Shown: positions 24,034 through 33,947, counted from the first letter of the stretch. The stretch: 39,901 bases of DNA from an uncultured Lachnospiraceae bacterium (GCA_947627645.1 CANQWV010000008.1:1-39901), one strand, 5' to 3'. Notes: generated by a model from the sequence alone, not told the origin. Made by a program: numbers and translations.

Positions 24034-24180
24034 GCACAGGAGCAGAGCTGAGCGTGGACAGCAGGTACATCAGCAGCGAAGATTGCCTGATATGGATGGC
24101 GGATTGCCCGGACAGGGGCAGCCGCTGTCTGAGACAGCACAACCGCAGAGGAATATCAGCATATATGGAGGGATATCGAT

Positions 24181-25359
24181 ATGAATGAATTGGCACTGAA
24201 ATACGGCTGTAATCCGAACCAGAAGCCTTCCCGCATTTTCATGGAGGACGGCAGCGAGCTCCCGATCAAGGTGCTCTCGGGCAAGCCGGGCTACATCAAC
24301 TTTCTCGACGCGTTCAACGGCTGGCAGCTCGTGCGCGAGCTGAAGCAGGCGACCGGACTCCCGGCGGCGACCTCGTTCAAGCACGTGTCTCCGGCCGGAG
24401 CGGCGGTGGGGCTTCCGCTGGACGAGACGCTTGCGAAGATCTACTGGGTGGACGACTGCGGCCCGCTCTCCCCGCTGGCCTGCGCATACGCGAGGGCGAG
24501 AGGCGCGGACAGGATGTCCTCGTTCGGGGATTTCATCGCGCTGTCTGACGTCTGCGACAGGGACACGGCGATGCTGATCAAGCGCGAGGTGTCCGACGGC
24601 GTGATCGCGCCGGGCTACACAGACGAGGCGCTGGAGCTTCTCGGCCAGAAGAAAAAGGGCAATTACAATGTGATCCAGATCGACGAGAATTACCGCCCGG
24701 CTCCGATCGAACGCAAGCAGGTGTACGGCGTGACGTTCGAGCAGGGGCGTCAGGAGCTGCCGATCGACGACGCGCTGATCGGAAACCGCGTGACAAAGCA
24801 GAAGGAGCTTCCCGAGAGCGCGAAGACGGACCTGAAGATCGCGCTGATCACGCTGAAATACACGCAGTCGAACTCGGTCTGCTTCGTGAAGGGCGGACAG
24901 GCGATCGGCATCGGCGCCGGCCAGCAGTCCCGCGTGCACTGTACAAGGCTGGCCGGGCAGAAGGCGGACAACTGGTTCCTGCGCCAGTGCCCGAAGGTGC
25001 TGAACCTTCCGTTCTCCGACCACATCACGCGGGCGGAGCGCGACAACGCGATCGACGTCTACATCGGACCGGAGTACATGGACGTGCTCGCCGACGGGGC
25101 GTGGCAGAAGGTCTTCACGGAGAAGCCGGAGGTCTTCACCGAGCAGGAGAAGCGCGCGTGGCTGGATCAGATGAAGGGCGTGACGCTCGGCTCCGACGCG
25201 TTCTTCCCGTTCTCCGACAACATCGAGCGCGCGCACAAGTCCGGCGTCGAGTACATCGCGCAGCCGGGCGGCTCGGTGCGCGACGAGGACGTCATCGCGA
25301 CCTGCGACAAGTACGGCATGGTGATGGTGTTCACGGGGATTCGGCTGTTCCACCATTGA
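24181..25359 (+). CDS. purH: Stand-alone phosphoribosylaminoimidazolecarboxamide (AICAR) formyltransferase
   Basis: MNELALKYGCNPNQKPSRIF, ATSFKHVSPAGAAVG, YTQSNSVCFVKGGQAIGIGAGQQSRVHCTRLAG; lacks an IMPCH/MGS domain. Confidence 0.88.
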   Translation: MNELALKYGCNPNQKPSRIFMEDGSELPIKVLSGKPGYINFLDAFNGWQLVRELKQATGLPAATSFKHVSPAGAAVGLPLDETLAKIYWVDDCGPLSPLACAYARARGADRMSSFGDFIALSDVCDRDTAMLIKREVSDGVIAPGYTDEALELLGQKKKGNYNVIQIDENYRPAPIERKQVYGVTFEQGRQELPIDDALIGNRVTKQKELPESAKTDLKIALITLKYTQSNSVCFVKGGQAIGIGAGQQSRVHCTRLAGQKADNWFLRQCPKVLNLPFSDHITRAERDNAIDVYIGPEYMDVLADGAWQKVFTEKPEVFTEQEKRAWLDQMKGVTLGSDAFFPFSDNIERAHKSGVEYIAQPGGSVRDEDVIATCDKYGMVMVFTGIRLFHH

Positions 25360-25395
25360 TGAAGTGCAGGTATTAGAATAGTATAAACAAAATGA

Positions 25396-25443
25396 AAGGG
25401 ATTCTGCTTATCGGAAACGATGAGAAGAATCCCTTGTGTTTTT
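25396..25443. terminator. Bidirectional intrinsic terminator between purH-type and pyrG genes
   Basis: AAGGGATTCT...AGAATCCCTT followed by TGTGTTTTT. Confidence 0.8.
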
Positions 25444-25456
25444 ATGTAAAATCATA

Positions 25457-27067
25457 TTATTTAGTACTATGTACCGCCAGCGCCGCCTCCACGAATCCGC
25501 GGAACAGCGGATGCGGGCGGTTCGGGCGGGACTTGAGCTCCGGATGCGCCTGCGTCCCGATGAAGAACGGGTGATCCTTCAGCTCGATCATCTCCACGAT
25601 GCGGCCGTCCGGGGAAATGCCGGAGAGCGTCATGCCGTTCTCGGTGAGGAGCTTGCGGTAATCGTTGTTGACCTCATAGCGGTGCCTGTGGCGCTCGTGG
25701 ATCTGTTTTTCTCCATAGAGCCGGTATGCGAGTGTGGTCTCGTCGAGCATGCAGGGGTAGGAGCCGAGGCGCAGCGTGCCGCCGATGTCCTCGACGCCGT
25801 TCTGGTCGGGCAGCAGCGCGATCACGGGGTGCGGCGTCTGCGGATCCAGCTCGATGCTGTGCGCGTCCCCGAGTCCCGCGACGTTGCGCGCGTACTCGAC
25901 GATCGCGAGCTGCATGCCCAGGCAAAGCCCGAGGTAGGGGAGCTTGTTCATGCGCGCGTAGCGGATCGCCTCGATCTTGCCCTCGATGCCGCGGTCGCCG
26001 AAGCCGCCGGGCACCAGGATGCCGTCCATGCCGGAGAGCAGCTCAGACGCGTTCTCGCGGGTGACCTCCTCGGAATTGATCCAATGGATATTTACAACCG
26101 CACGGCTCGCGATCCCGCCGTGCTTCAGCGCTTCGACGACGCTGATGTACGCGTCGTGCAGCTGGATGTATTTGCCGACAAGCGCGATGTCCACCTCGGA
26201 AGTCGGGGAGCGCAGCGCGTCCACCATCGCCTGCCAGTCGGTCAGATCAGGCTCGGGGCAGGGCAGGTGCAGGCACTCGCAGGCCACCTGCGCGAGGTTC
26301 TCGCGCTCCATGGCGAGCGGCGCTTCGTATAAGTATTCCACGTCCAGATTCTGCAGGACGTGCGAGCTCGGAACGTTGCAGAACAGGGCGATCTTGTCCT
26401 TGATTCCCTGACCGAGCGGAAACTCAGAGCGGCACACGATGATGTCGGGCCAGATGCCCATCCCCTGCAGCTGCTTGACGCTGGCCTGCGTCGGCTTCGT
26501 CTTCATCTCGCCGGAGGCCTTCAGATAAGGGATCAGCGTCACATGGATCAGGACCGCGTTCTCATGCCCGATGTCATGCTGGAACTGGCGGATGGCCTCG
26601 AGGAACGGCTGGCTCTCGATATCGCCGACCGTGCCTCCGACCTCGATGATCGCAATCTGTGTCTCGTCGGTCGAGTAATCCCGGTGGAAGCGGCTCTTGA
26701 TCTCGTTTGTGATGTGCGGGATCACCTGCACCGTGCCCCCGCCGTAGTCGCCGCGGCGCTCCTTGTGGAGCACAGACCAGTAGATCTTGCCTGTCGTCAC
26801 GTTGGAATTTTTGTTCAGGCTCTCGTCGATGAAACGCTCATAGTGGCCGAGGTCGAGATCGGTCTCCGCGCCGTCGTCCGTGACGAAGACTTCGCCGTGC
26901 TGGATCGGGTTCATGGTTCCAGGATCGATGTTGATGTAGGGGTCAAACTTCTGCATGGTCACCTTGTAGCCGCGCGCTTTGAGCAGCCGCCCGAGAGAGG
27001 CCGCCGTGATCCCTTTGCCGAGGCCTGAGACGACGCCGCCGGTCACAAATACGTATTTAACTGACAT
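25457..27067 (-). CDS. pyrG: CTP synthase
   Basis: [86 protein letters not shown] glutaminase motif. Confidence 0.97.
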   Translation of the reverse strand: MSVKYVFVTGGVVSGLGKGITAASLGRLLKARGYKVTMQKFDPYINIDPGTMNPIQHGEVFVTDDGAETDLDLGHYERFIDESLNKNSNVTTGKIYWSVLHKERRGDYGGGTVQVIPHITNEIKSRFHRDYSTDETQIAIIEVGGTVGDIESQPFLEAIRQFQHDIGHENAVLIHVTLIPYLKASGEMKTKPTQASVKQLQGMGIWPDIIVCRSEFPLGQGIKDKIALFCNVPSSHVLQNLDVEYLYEAPLAMERENLAQVACECLHLPCPEPDLTDWQAMVDALRSPTSEVDIALVGKYIQLHDAYISVVEALKHGGIASRAVVNIHWINSEEVTRENASELLSGMDGILVPGGFGDRGIEGKIEAIRYARMNKLPYLGLCLGMQLAIVEYARNVAGLGDAHSIELDPQTPHPVIALLPDQNGVEDIGGTLRLGSYPCMLDETTLAYRLYGEKQIHERHRHRYEVNNDYRKLLTENGMTLSGISPDGRIVEMIELKDHPFFIGTQAHPELKSRPNRPHPLFRGFVEAALAVHSTK

Positions 27068-27139
27068 GGGTTCCTCCTGTATTGAGTAATCTGAAGGAAA
27101 GCCCGACGGATCGCTCTGTGTGGAGACCGGGCTTTCATA

Positions 27140-27224
27140 AATAAAAACAAACAGCCATGCTTTGGAGTACGACGAACCAAGCGGATCAGGCCGTCGTTGG
27201 CATGACTGAACCTTAGCTATTATA
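27140..27224 (-). promoter_or_regulatory. pyrG promoter -10 and candidate leader hairpin/attenuator
   Basis: Minus strand TATAAT (27219-27224), then CATGC-CA-ACGACG...CGTCGT...GCATG hairpin followed by TTTGTTTTTATTT (27140-27152). Confidence 0.45.
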
Positions 27225-27302
27225 CAACGTTCTCCATGGAAAATCTATTCTTTTTTTCTAATATTTTTGCAGAAATTTTGCAAACATTTTAGAATTCCGC
27301 TA

Positions 27303-27331
27303 TTGATTTATGAGTTTTATGTAATTATAAT
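27303..27331 (+). promoter_or_regulatory. Putative ftsH promoter
   Basis: TTGATT (27303-27308), 17-nt spacer, TATAAT (27326-27331). Confidence 0.55.
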
Positions 27332-27400
27332 GTAACCTGTCGAGGTCTCTGAAGGCCTGGGCAGACGGATGCACAGGTACGCAGAATCCGTCCTGCCCGG

Positions 27401-27454
27401 CAGATTGGATCAGATTGGATTCAGATTGGATCAGGACGGATCAGGACAGATCAG
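27401..27454 (+). repeat. Short tandem repeat in ftsH leader (10-11 bp unit, ~5 copies)
   Basis: CAGATTGGAT CAGATTGGATT CAGATTGGAT CAGGACGGAT CAGGACAGAT CAG. Confidence 0.8.
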
Positions 27455-27507
27455 CGGCGGAAACGGCAGCAGTATAGTTTCCAAAGCCAGCAGAAGAGGA
27501 GGAACAT

Positions 27508-29556
27508 ATGGAAAATAATCAGCAAAGAAACAATCGCCCGTCGGGCGGCGGCCAGGGACCTCAGGGAGATCCCAATAAGAACCGTTCCACGTTTACGATT
27601 TTTCTGATCGTGACGCTGGTGGCTGTTCTGGCGGTGGCGATGCTGAACAATATGAGAAGCAGTACGGCGGCGGTCGAGATTACCTATAATGAGTTTCTTG
27701 ACTGGCTGGACGCGGGCAGTGTGGAGCGTGTGACGATCAGCTCCTCCCGCATTGAGATCGAGAGGAAGACAATCGAGGGGCTGGAGGATTTCCTTGGCGG
27801 CAATACGACCTATTACACGGGCAACCCGGACGACCCGAACCTGATCGAGCGGCTGCGGCGCGCGGGGGTGAAGTTCTCGGAGGAGATCCCGGATACCACC
27901 TCGATGATGATCATCGATATGCTGATCACCTTTGTGCTCCCGGTTCTGATGATCTGGATCATTTTCGGCTTCGTGATGCGCAGGATGGGCGGCGGCAGCG
28001 GCGGGATCATGGGCGTCGGCAAAAGCCGGGCAAAGGTATATGTGCAGAAGGAGACCGGGGTGACGTTTCAGGACGTCGCCGGGCAGGATGAGGCGAAGGA
28101 GTCGCTGCAGGAGGTCGTCGATTTCCTGGAGAATCCGGCCAAGTACACGACGATCGGCGCGAAGCTTCCGAAGGGCGCGCTGCTTGTAGGCCCTCCGGGC
28201 ACCGGCAAGACGCTGCTCGCGAAGGCGGTGGCCGGCGAGGCGAAGTGTCCGTTCTTCTCGCTCTCCGGGTCGGACTTTGTAGAGATGTTCGTCGGCGTCG
28301 GCGCTTCCCGTGTCAGGGATCTGTTCGAGGAAGCCAAGAAGAACGCGCCATGTATCATTTTTATCGATGAGATCGACGCGATCGGCAAGAGCCGCGACAG
28401 CCGCTACGGCGGAGGCAACGACGAGCGGGAGCAGACGCTGAACCAGCTGCTGGCGGAGATGGACGGCTTCGACACGTCGAAGGGCCTGCTGGTGCTGGCG
28501 GCGACGAACCGCCCGGAGGTGCTCGATCAGGCGCTGCTGCGCCCGGGCCGTTTCGACCGCCGGGTCATTGTCGACAAGCCGGATCTCAAGGGTCGTATCG
28601 ACGTCCTGAAGGTGCACTCCAAGGACGTCAACATGGACGAGACCGTGGATCTGGAGGCGATCGCGCTCGCGACCTCGGGCGCCGTGGGTTCGGACCTCGC
28701 GAACATGATCAACGAGGCGGCGATCCTCGCGGTCAAGCAGGGGCGCAAGGCGGTTTCGCAGAAGGATCTGTTTGAGTCGGTGGAGATCGTGCTGGTCGGC
28801 AAGGAGAAGAAGGATCGCATCCTGAGCAAGGAAGAGCGCAGGATCGTTTCCTACCACGAGGTGGGACACGCGTTGGTGAGCGCCCTGCAGAAGGATTCCG
28901 AGCCGGTGCAGAAGATTACGATCGTGCCGCGCACGATGGGCGCGCTCGGCTATGTGATGAATGTGCCGGAGGAAGAGAAATATCTGAATACCGAGAAAGA
29001 GATCCGCGCGATGCTCGTCGAGTGTGTGGCTGGGCGCGCGGCGGAAGAGCTCGTCTTTGACACGGTGACGACCGGGGCCGCGAACGATATCGAGAAGGCG
29101 ACGCGTATTGCCCGTGCGATGGTGACGCAGTATGGTATGTCGAAGCGCTTCGGGCTGATCGGGCTGGAGGTGCAGGCGAACCAGTACCTCGACAACCGTC
29201 CGATCATGAACTGCAGCGATGCGACGGCGGCGGACGTGGACCAGGAGGTTATGGCAGTCCTCAAGGATTCCTATGAGGAGGCGAAGCGGCTGCTGACCGA
29301 GCACCGCAAGGCGCTCGACAAGATTGCGGAGTTCCTGATCGCGAAGGAGACGATCACCGGCAAGGAGTTCATGCAGATCTTCCACGAGGTGGAAGGGATT
29401 TCCGAGGAGGATGCAAAAAAAGAGCCGGCTGCCCGCATCAGCGAGAAGACGGCTGAGGAAACGCAGGAGAAGGAAGCTTCATCGCTCCCAGCGCCCGGAG
29501 GCTCCGCAGGGCAGGATCAGGCCGCTCCCGGTGACGGGCAGACCGATCTCCTGTGA
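27508..29556 (+). CDS. ftsH: ATP-dependent zinc metalloprotease FtsH
   Basis: [44 protein letters not shown]-like [28 protein letters not shown] zinc site. Confidence 0.97.
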   Translation: MENNQQRNNRPSGGGQGPQGDPNKNRSTFTIFLIVTLVAVLAVAMLNNMRSSTAAVEITYNEFLDWLDAGSVERVTISSSRIEIERKTIEGLEDFLGGNTTYYTGNPDDPNLIERLRRAGVKFSEEIPDTTSMMIIDMLITFVLPVLMIWIIFGFVMRRMGGGSGGIMGVGKSRAKVYVQKETGVTFQDVAGQDEAKESLQEVVDFLENPAKYTTIGAKLPKGALLVGPPGTGKTLLAKAVAGEAKCPFFSLSGSDFVEMFVGVGASRVRDLFEEAKKNAPCIIFIDEIDAIGKSRDSRYGGGNDEREQTLNQLLAEMDGFDTSKGLLVLAATNRPEVLDQALLRPGRFDRRVIVDKPDLKGRIDVLKVHSKDVNMDETVDLEAIALATSGAVGSDLANMINEAAILAVKQGRKAVSQKDLFESVEIVLVGKEKKDRILSKEERRIVSYHEVGHALVSALQKDSEPVQKITIVPRTMGALGYVMNVPEEEKYLNTEKEIRAMLVECVAGRAAEELVFDTVTTGAANDIEKATRIARAMVTQYGMSKRFGLIGLEVQANQYLDNRPIMNCSDATAADVDQEVMAVLKDSYEEAKRLLTEHRKALDKIAEFLIAKETITGKEFMQIFHEVEGISEEDAKKEPAARISEKTAEETQEKEASSLPAPGGSAGQDQAAPGDGQTDLL

Positions 29557-30363
29557 GTCAACATGGCCGCCGAAGCGTTTCAGCTCGGTTGAGATCATGT
29601 AGGTCAGGACAGCCGGCGCGAGGCCGGTCGTGTAGGAGTTCACGAGGAAGAAGAGCGGATCGCCGCTCAGAAGCTTCGCGCACAGCTGGATGAACGAGTG
29701 GATCGAGTCCTCGATCTTCCAGATTTCGCCCTTCGGGCCGCGGCCGTAGGAGGGCGGATCCATGATGATTCCGTCGTAACGGTTGCCGCGGCGGAGTTCA
29801 CGTTCCACGAATTTTACGCAGTCGTCTACAAGCCAGCGGATCGGAGCGTCCGCCAGGCCGGAGGCGGCTGCGTTTTCTTTCGCCCAGCCGACCATGCCCT
29901 TCGAGGCGTCTATATGCGTCACAGAAGCGCCGGCCGCGGCCGCGGCGAGCGTCGCGCCTCCGGTGTAGGCGAAGAGGTTCAGCACCTTGACAGGGCGCCC
30001 GGCGGAGACTGCCGTGCGGATCTTCTCCGAGAACCAATCCCAGTTCACCGCCTGCTCCGGAAACAGCCCGGTGTGCTTAAAGCTGAAGGGCTTCAGATGG
30101 AAGGTCAGCTTCCGGGGAAGGGACGGGCTTTGATAGGAGATGCTCCACTGCTCGGGCAGGTCGAAAAACTCCCATTCCCCGCCGCCCTTTTTGCTGCGGT
30201 GGTAGTGGGCATTGCAGTTTTTCCAGCCCGCGTGCCGCTTCGGGGTGTTCCAGATCACCTGCGGATCCGGGCGCACAAGCAGATAGCTCCCCCAGCGCTC
30301 CAGCTTCTCGCCCGCCGAGGCGTCGAGTACTTCATAGTCTTTCCAGTTGTCTGCAATCCACAT
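29479..30363 (-). CDS. Class I SAM-dependent rRNA methyltransferase (RlmI/RlmK-like, PF10672)
   Basis: VLNLFAYTGGATLAAAAAGASVTHIDASKGMVGWAKENA, IIMDPPSYGRGPKGE. Confidence 0.85.
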   Translation of the reverse strand: MWIADNWKDYEVLDASAGEKLERWGSYLLVRPDPQVIWNTPKRHAGWKNCNAHYHRSKKGGGEWEFFDLPEQWSISYQSPSLPRKLTFHLKPFSFKHTGLFPEQAVNWDWFSEKIRTAVSAGRPVKVLNLFAYTGGATLAAAAAGASVTHIDASKGMVGWAKENAAASGLADAPIRWLVDDCVKFVERELRRGNRYDGIIMDPPSYGRGPKGEIWKIEDSIHSFIQLCAKLLSGDPLFFLVNSYTTGLAPAVLTYMISTELKRFGGHVDSQEIGLPVTGSGLILPCGASGRWER

Positions 30364-30393
30364 AAAGTCAAGTCTCCTCTGTTTGTGCGTAGC

Positions 30394-32307
30394 TTACTGT
30401 GCCGCCACAAGCTGGATGAACTCGTGATCCGGCACCGCCCTTGAGTAGTACCAGCCCTGCAGGTAATGGCAGCCGATGCCTGCGAGATGCTCCCGCATTT
30501 CCTCGGTCTCGACGCCCTCCGCCACGATGGACAGCTCCAGCGCGTTCAGCATTTTGATTGTGTAGGCGAGCGTGATCCCGGCCTTCTGACTCTTGAACGA
30601 ATCCCAGATAATGTATTTGTCGATTTTGATCAGCTTGAACGGCATATGGTTGATATAGGCGATGTTGGCGTTGCCGGAACCGTAGTCGTCGAGTGAGAAT
30701 ACGATCCCATGTCCGACCAGCGCCTGTATGTTCCGCTGGACGATCGCGGAGGAGTCGACCGCGGTAGTCTCCGTGATCTCGATGTTGATCTGCTGCGGCC
30801 TGACCGCGTAGCTTTCGAGGAGCTGCATGAATTTGTCCGCAAACCCCGGCTGGCGCAGCTGTAAGGGACTGATATTCACCTCTATGTACTGGATGGTCGT
30901 CTCCGAAAGATGGAAGTCGCGGATGAACCTGCAGACCTTTGCGAGGATCATCTCGCCCATCTCGAGGATCATGCCGTTTTTCTCTGCGATCGGAATGAAA
31001 TCCTCCGGCGAGATCCAGCCAAGATTGTCGTCGTTCAGCCGCACGAGGGCTTCCGCGGAATTGTAGACGCCCTGTTCCACCGAAAAGATCGGCTGATAGT
31101 ACACCATCAGCTCGTCGCGGTCTATCGCGGTCCTGACTGCTTTCTCGATCATTTTTTCCTGGCGGAGCCGGGAGAGATCCAGGTCGCAGACGTATATGAT
31201 CCCGCCTTTCTTGTTCTTTTTGGCGTAGCCGACGGAGTAGTCCAGGGCGTCGATCAGGGAATCGTAGGAATTGGCATCCTTCGGGCATTCGATGCAGCAC
31301 AGAGAGGCGGACATCATGATCGCGTTCCCATTCTGTATGCTCCATGGCTGATGGAAGCGCTTCCGTATCTTCTCCGCGACAGAGGACAGCTGATCGGTCC
31401 GCCTGTCAATGACAAGGTAGAACTGGTCGGAGCCGAGCCGGAACACGATGCCGAATGAATGAACCGTATTCAGATATTCGCCCACCTGATACAGGAGGGA
31501 ATCTCCGGCCTCCGCGCCGTAGGTTCGGTTGATAAACTTGAAATCGTCCATCGCCAATGCGACAACACCGAACGGCTTCTTTTCCGAGAACTTGCCGTAC
31601 AGATACTCCCGCAGGAACCTGCGGTTGAACTGTTTGGTGACCATGTCGGTGACGGTTCCTGCGTTTTGCTGATAGTGGAAGAGCGTCAGGCAGAGCGAGG
31701 TGATCATGAGATGCAGCATCGGGACATAGGCGGTCAGCTGCAGCGCTGCCATAACAGCACAGAAGGCCAGGATAAAAAGAAGCGGCGCGACCCGCAGGAA
31801 CTGGAAGTGTTTCCGGAAGCGGAAGATCGTGACGAGGCAAACCAGGAACATGGCCGCGTCGACCGCGTACAGGATCAGCGATGCGTAGGCGACCCGGTAC
31901 ACTCCATCTTCGAATGTGAACGCCCAGTGGTTGAAATAATTAACAGAAAGGACAAGGACATCAATCGCGATCGCAATGATGAAGAGAGAATGCTGAAGCT
32001 TACTTTTCAGGACATCGATATGGGCCAGCTGCAGGATATAGAACGTAAAGGTGATGCAGGTAAGGTTGACCGCAAGATTTGACAGCGTGAGCGCAAAAAA
32101 GACGCTGTTGGGCCCGACGACGTCTATATTGCGCGCCATCCATGTCGCGATGATCTCCAGGGTCGCCGATGCGAGGTCATTGATGAGCAGCACAAGGAAA
32201 GCCCTGTGGCTGCGCAGGGGAACCATCTTCTCGCTGAGAAACCAGACAAGAATTAATAATAAGAAGAAAACCGCCGCGTAGTCAAACGACAGATTCCAGT
32301 TTGCCAT
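30394..32307 (-). CDS. Membrane-anchored GGDEF(degenerate)-EAL cyclic-di-GMP phosphodiesterase
   Basis: N-terminal hydrophobic helices; GGDEF-like domain with LGSDQF; EAL domain AEALVRL, VNISPLQ, IEITET, LDDYGSG, KIDKYI, VAEGVET. Confidence 0.88.
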   Translation of the reverse strand: MANWNLSFDYAAVFFLLLILVWFLSEKMVPLRSHRAFLVLLINDLASATLEIIATWMARNIDVVGPNSVFFALTLSNLAVNLTCITFTFYILQLAHIDVLKSKLQHSLFIIAIAIDVLVLSVNYFNHWAFTFEDGVYRVAYASLILYAVDAAMFLVCLVTIFRFRKHFQFLRVAPLLFILAFCAVMAALQLTAYVPMLHLMITSLCLTLFHYQQNAGTVTDMVTKQFNRRFLREYLYGKFSEKKPFGVVALAMDDFKFINRTYGAEAGDSLLYQVGEYLNTVHSFGIVFRLGSDQFYLVIDRRTDQLSSVAEKIRKRFHQPWSIQNGNAIMMSASLCCIECPKDANSYDSLIDALDYSVGYAKKNKKGGIIYVCDLDLSRLRQEKMIEKAVRTAIDRDELMVYYQPIFSVEQGVYNSAEALVRLNDDNLGWISPEDFIPIAEKNGMILEMGEMILAKVCRFIRDFHLSETTIQYIEVNISPLQLRQPGFADKFMQLLESYAVRPQQINIEITETTAVDSSAIVQRNIQALVGHGIVFSLDDYGSGNANIAYINHMPFKLIKIDKYIIWDSFKSQKAGITLAYTIKMLNALELSIVAEGVETEEMREHLAGIGCHYLQGWYYSRAVPDHEFIQLVAAQ

Positions 32308-32401
32308 ATCGGGAACCTCCTTTCGCGGACGTCCGCATTCCTTTCCTATAGAATTATATCATATTTTTTATTTTACGCCAGTAGCAGGCAAAAAATATTG
32401 T

Positions 32402-32445
32402 TGTAATTATGGATTTATAAATCTGTAATTATGGATTTACAAATC
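32402..32445. repeat. 22-bp direct repeat, 2 copies
   Basis: TGTAATTATGGATTTATAAATC TGTAATTATGGATTTACAAATC. Confidence 0.85.
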
Positions 32446-32464
32446 AGAAAAAGCGTATTATAAT
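32436..32464 (+). promoter_or_regulatory. Putative upstream rightward promoter (P1)
   Basis: TTTACA (32436-32441), 17-nt spacer, TATAAT (32459-32464). Confidence 0.5.
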
Positions 32465-32558
32465 AGCTGTCAGTTGTTTATTGAGGATTGTTTTGCATAA
32501 GTGACAGTTTTGTACTGGACTTTGTACTGAAAAAAATGCAATTTTTTTCTGGAAAAAG

Positions 32559-32589
32559 AAACCCCGGCTCTTGCAATTGCCGGGGTTTT
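32559..32589. terminator. GC-rich hairpin with T-runs on both sides, upstream of rpsJ
   Basis: AAACCCCGGC TCTTGCAATT GCCGGGGTTTT. Confidence 0.7.
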
Positions 32590-32599
32590 CCTGTATAAT
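32571..32599 (+). promoter_or_regulatory. Putative S10 operon promoter (P2)
   Basis: TTGCAA (32571-32576), 17-nt spacer, TATAAT (32594-32599). Confidence 0.7.
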
Positions 32600-32605
32600 G
32601 TGAAA

Positions 32606-32831
32606 GCTGTGACATGATAGCTGAGAAGCGTGAGGTTGCTGCAGTGCCCGTCACTGCGGGTTTTCCGTGGAGCGAATGTCAAGTTATCAAAACTGGCGAC
32701 AAGTCACTGTACAAAATTTTAATGGTTCGGGAAGTTTCCGGACACCGTGTGGGACGAGGACACACACGGGAGAGTGTACAGTCACCGCTTGTCGTACTGC
32801 AACAAAGTGCGAAAAGGAGGCGACTTTTTTT
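32606..32831 (+). ncRNA. Structured 5' leader of the S10 operon (candidate r-protein regulatory leader)
   Basis: Nested stems CGACAAG/CTTGTCG (32697-32703/32788-32794), CTGTACA/TGTACAG (32707-32713/32775-32781), CCGTGTG/CACACGG (32745-32751/32763-32769). Confidence 0.65.
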
Positions 32832-33149
32832 ATGGCAAGTCAGGTAATGAGGATCACATTGAAGGCGTACGATCATCAGCTGGTGGATGCGTCCGCAAAG
32901 AAAATCATCGAAACTGTGAAGAAGAACGGATCTCAGGTGAGCGGCCCGGTACCGCTTCCGACGAAGAGAGAGGTGGTTACCATTCTCCGCGCCGTACACA
33001 AGTACAAGGATTCCAGAGAGCAGTTCGAGCAGAGGACCCACAAGAGGCTGATCGACATCATTACACCGACCCAGAAGACGGTAGATGCGCTGTCCAGACT
33101 GGAAATGCCTGCTGGTGTCTATATCGACATCAAGATGAAGCAGAAGTAA
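32832..33149 (+). CDS. rpsJ: 30S ribosomal protein S10
   Basis: [42 protein letters not shown]; first gene of S10 operon order. Start 32832 after aaaaggagg. Confidence 0.97.
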   Translation: MASQVMRITLKAYDHQLVDASAKKIIETVKKNGSQVSGPVPLPTKREVVTILRAVHKYKDSREQFEQRTHKRLIDIITPTQKTVDALSRLEMPAGVYIDIKMKQK

Positions 33150-33281
33150 GCATCACAGATCACGAAGCAGATCCTACTCAGGTTGATATAGAAGCAACGT
33201 TACGTTCCACTTATATCAGGCTCTGTTGACTAGGATGATCGCCGCAGGGCGATCCGCTGTAGAAAAACAGGAGGTAAAGGA

Positions 33282-33917
33282 ATGAAGAAAGCGATTTTGG
33301 CAACAAAGGTCGGTATGACCCAGATCTTCAGTGACGACGGAGTGCTCACTCCGGTAACGGTTCTCCAGGCCGGCCCGTGCGTGGTTACGCAGGTTAAGAC
33401 GGTGGAGAACGACGGTTACAGCGCGGTGCAGGTTGGCTTTGTAGACAAGAGAGAGAAGCTTGTGGCGAAGCCGCAGAAGGGTGCGTTCGACAAGGCGGGC
33501 GTCTCCTACAAGAGATACCTCAGGGAGTTTAAGCTTGAGGACGCTGAGAACTACAGCGTAAAGCAGGAGATCAAGGCGGACATTTTCGCGTCGGGCGACA
33601 AGATCGACGTCACGGCCATCTCCAAGGGCAAGGGCTTCCAGGGCGCGATCAAGAGACACGGCCAGCACAGAGGGCCGATGACGCATGGTTCCAAATATCA
33701 TCGCCATGCGGGCTCCAACGGCGCGGCATCCGATCCGAGCAGGGTTTTCAAGGGAAAGAAGATGCCGGGACGCATGGGCGGCAAGCAGGTGACGGTTCAA
33801 AACCTTGAGATCGTCCGCGTGGATGCTGAGAAGAATCTTATCTTGGTCAAGGGCGCTGTTCCGGGGCCGAAGAAGTCGCTGGTCACGGTCAAAGAGACTG
33901 TGAAGTCCGGCAATTAA
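33282..33917 (+). CDS. rplC: 50S ribosomal protein L3
   Basis: [19 protein letters not shown]..., [27 protein letters not shown]. Confidence 0.98.
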   Translation: MKKAILATKVGMTQIFSDDGVLTPVTVLQAGPCVVTQVKTVENDGYSAVQVGFVDKREKLVAKPQKGAFDKAGVSYKRYLREFKLEDAENYSVKQEIKADIFASGDKIDVTAISKGKGFQGAIKRHGQHRGPMTHGSKYHRHAGSNGAASDPSRVFKGKKMPGRMGGKQVTVQNLEIVRVDAEKNLILVKGAVPGPKKSLVTVKETVKSGN

Positions 33918-33947
33918 GCCTGAATTCGGGAAAGGAGGAAGACACAG

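Noticed and set aside
24070-25356. 428-aa minus-strand ORF antisense to the AICAR formyltransferase gene
   Set aside because: Shadow ORF with no recognisable motif; sense strand is a clear enzyme.
27451-29385. 644-aa minus-strand ORF antisense to ftsH
   Set aside because: Shadow ORF; the plus strand is unmistakable FtsH.
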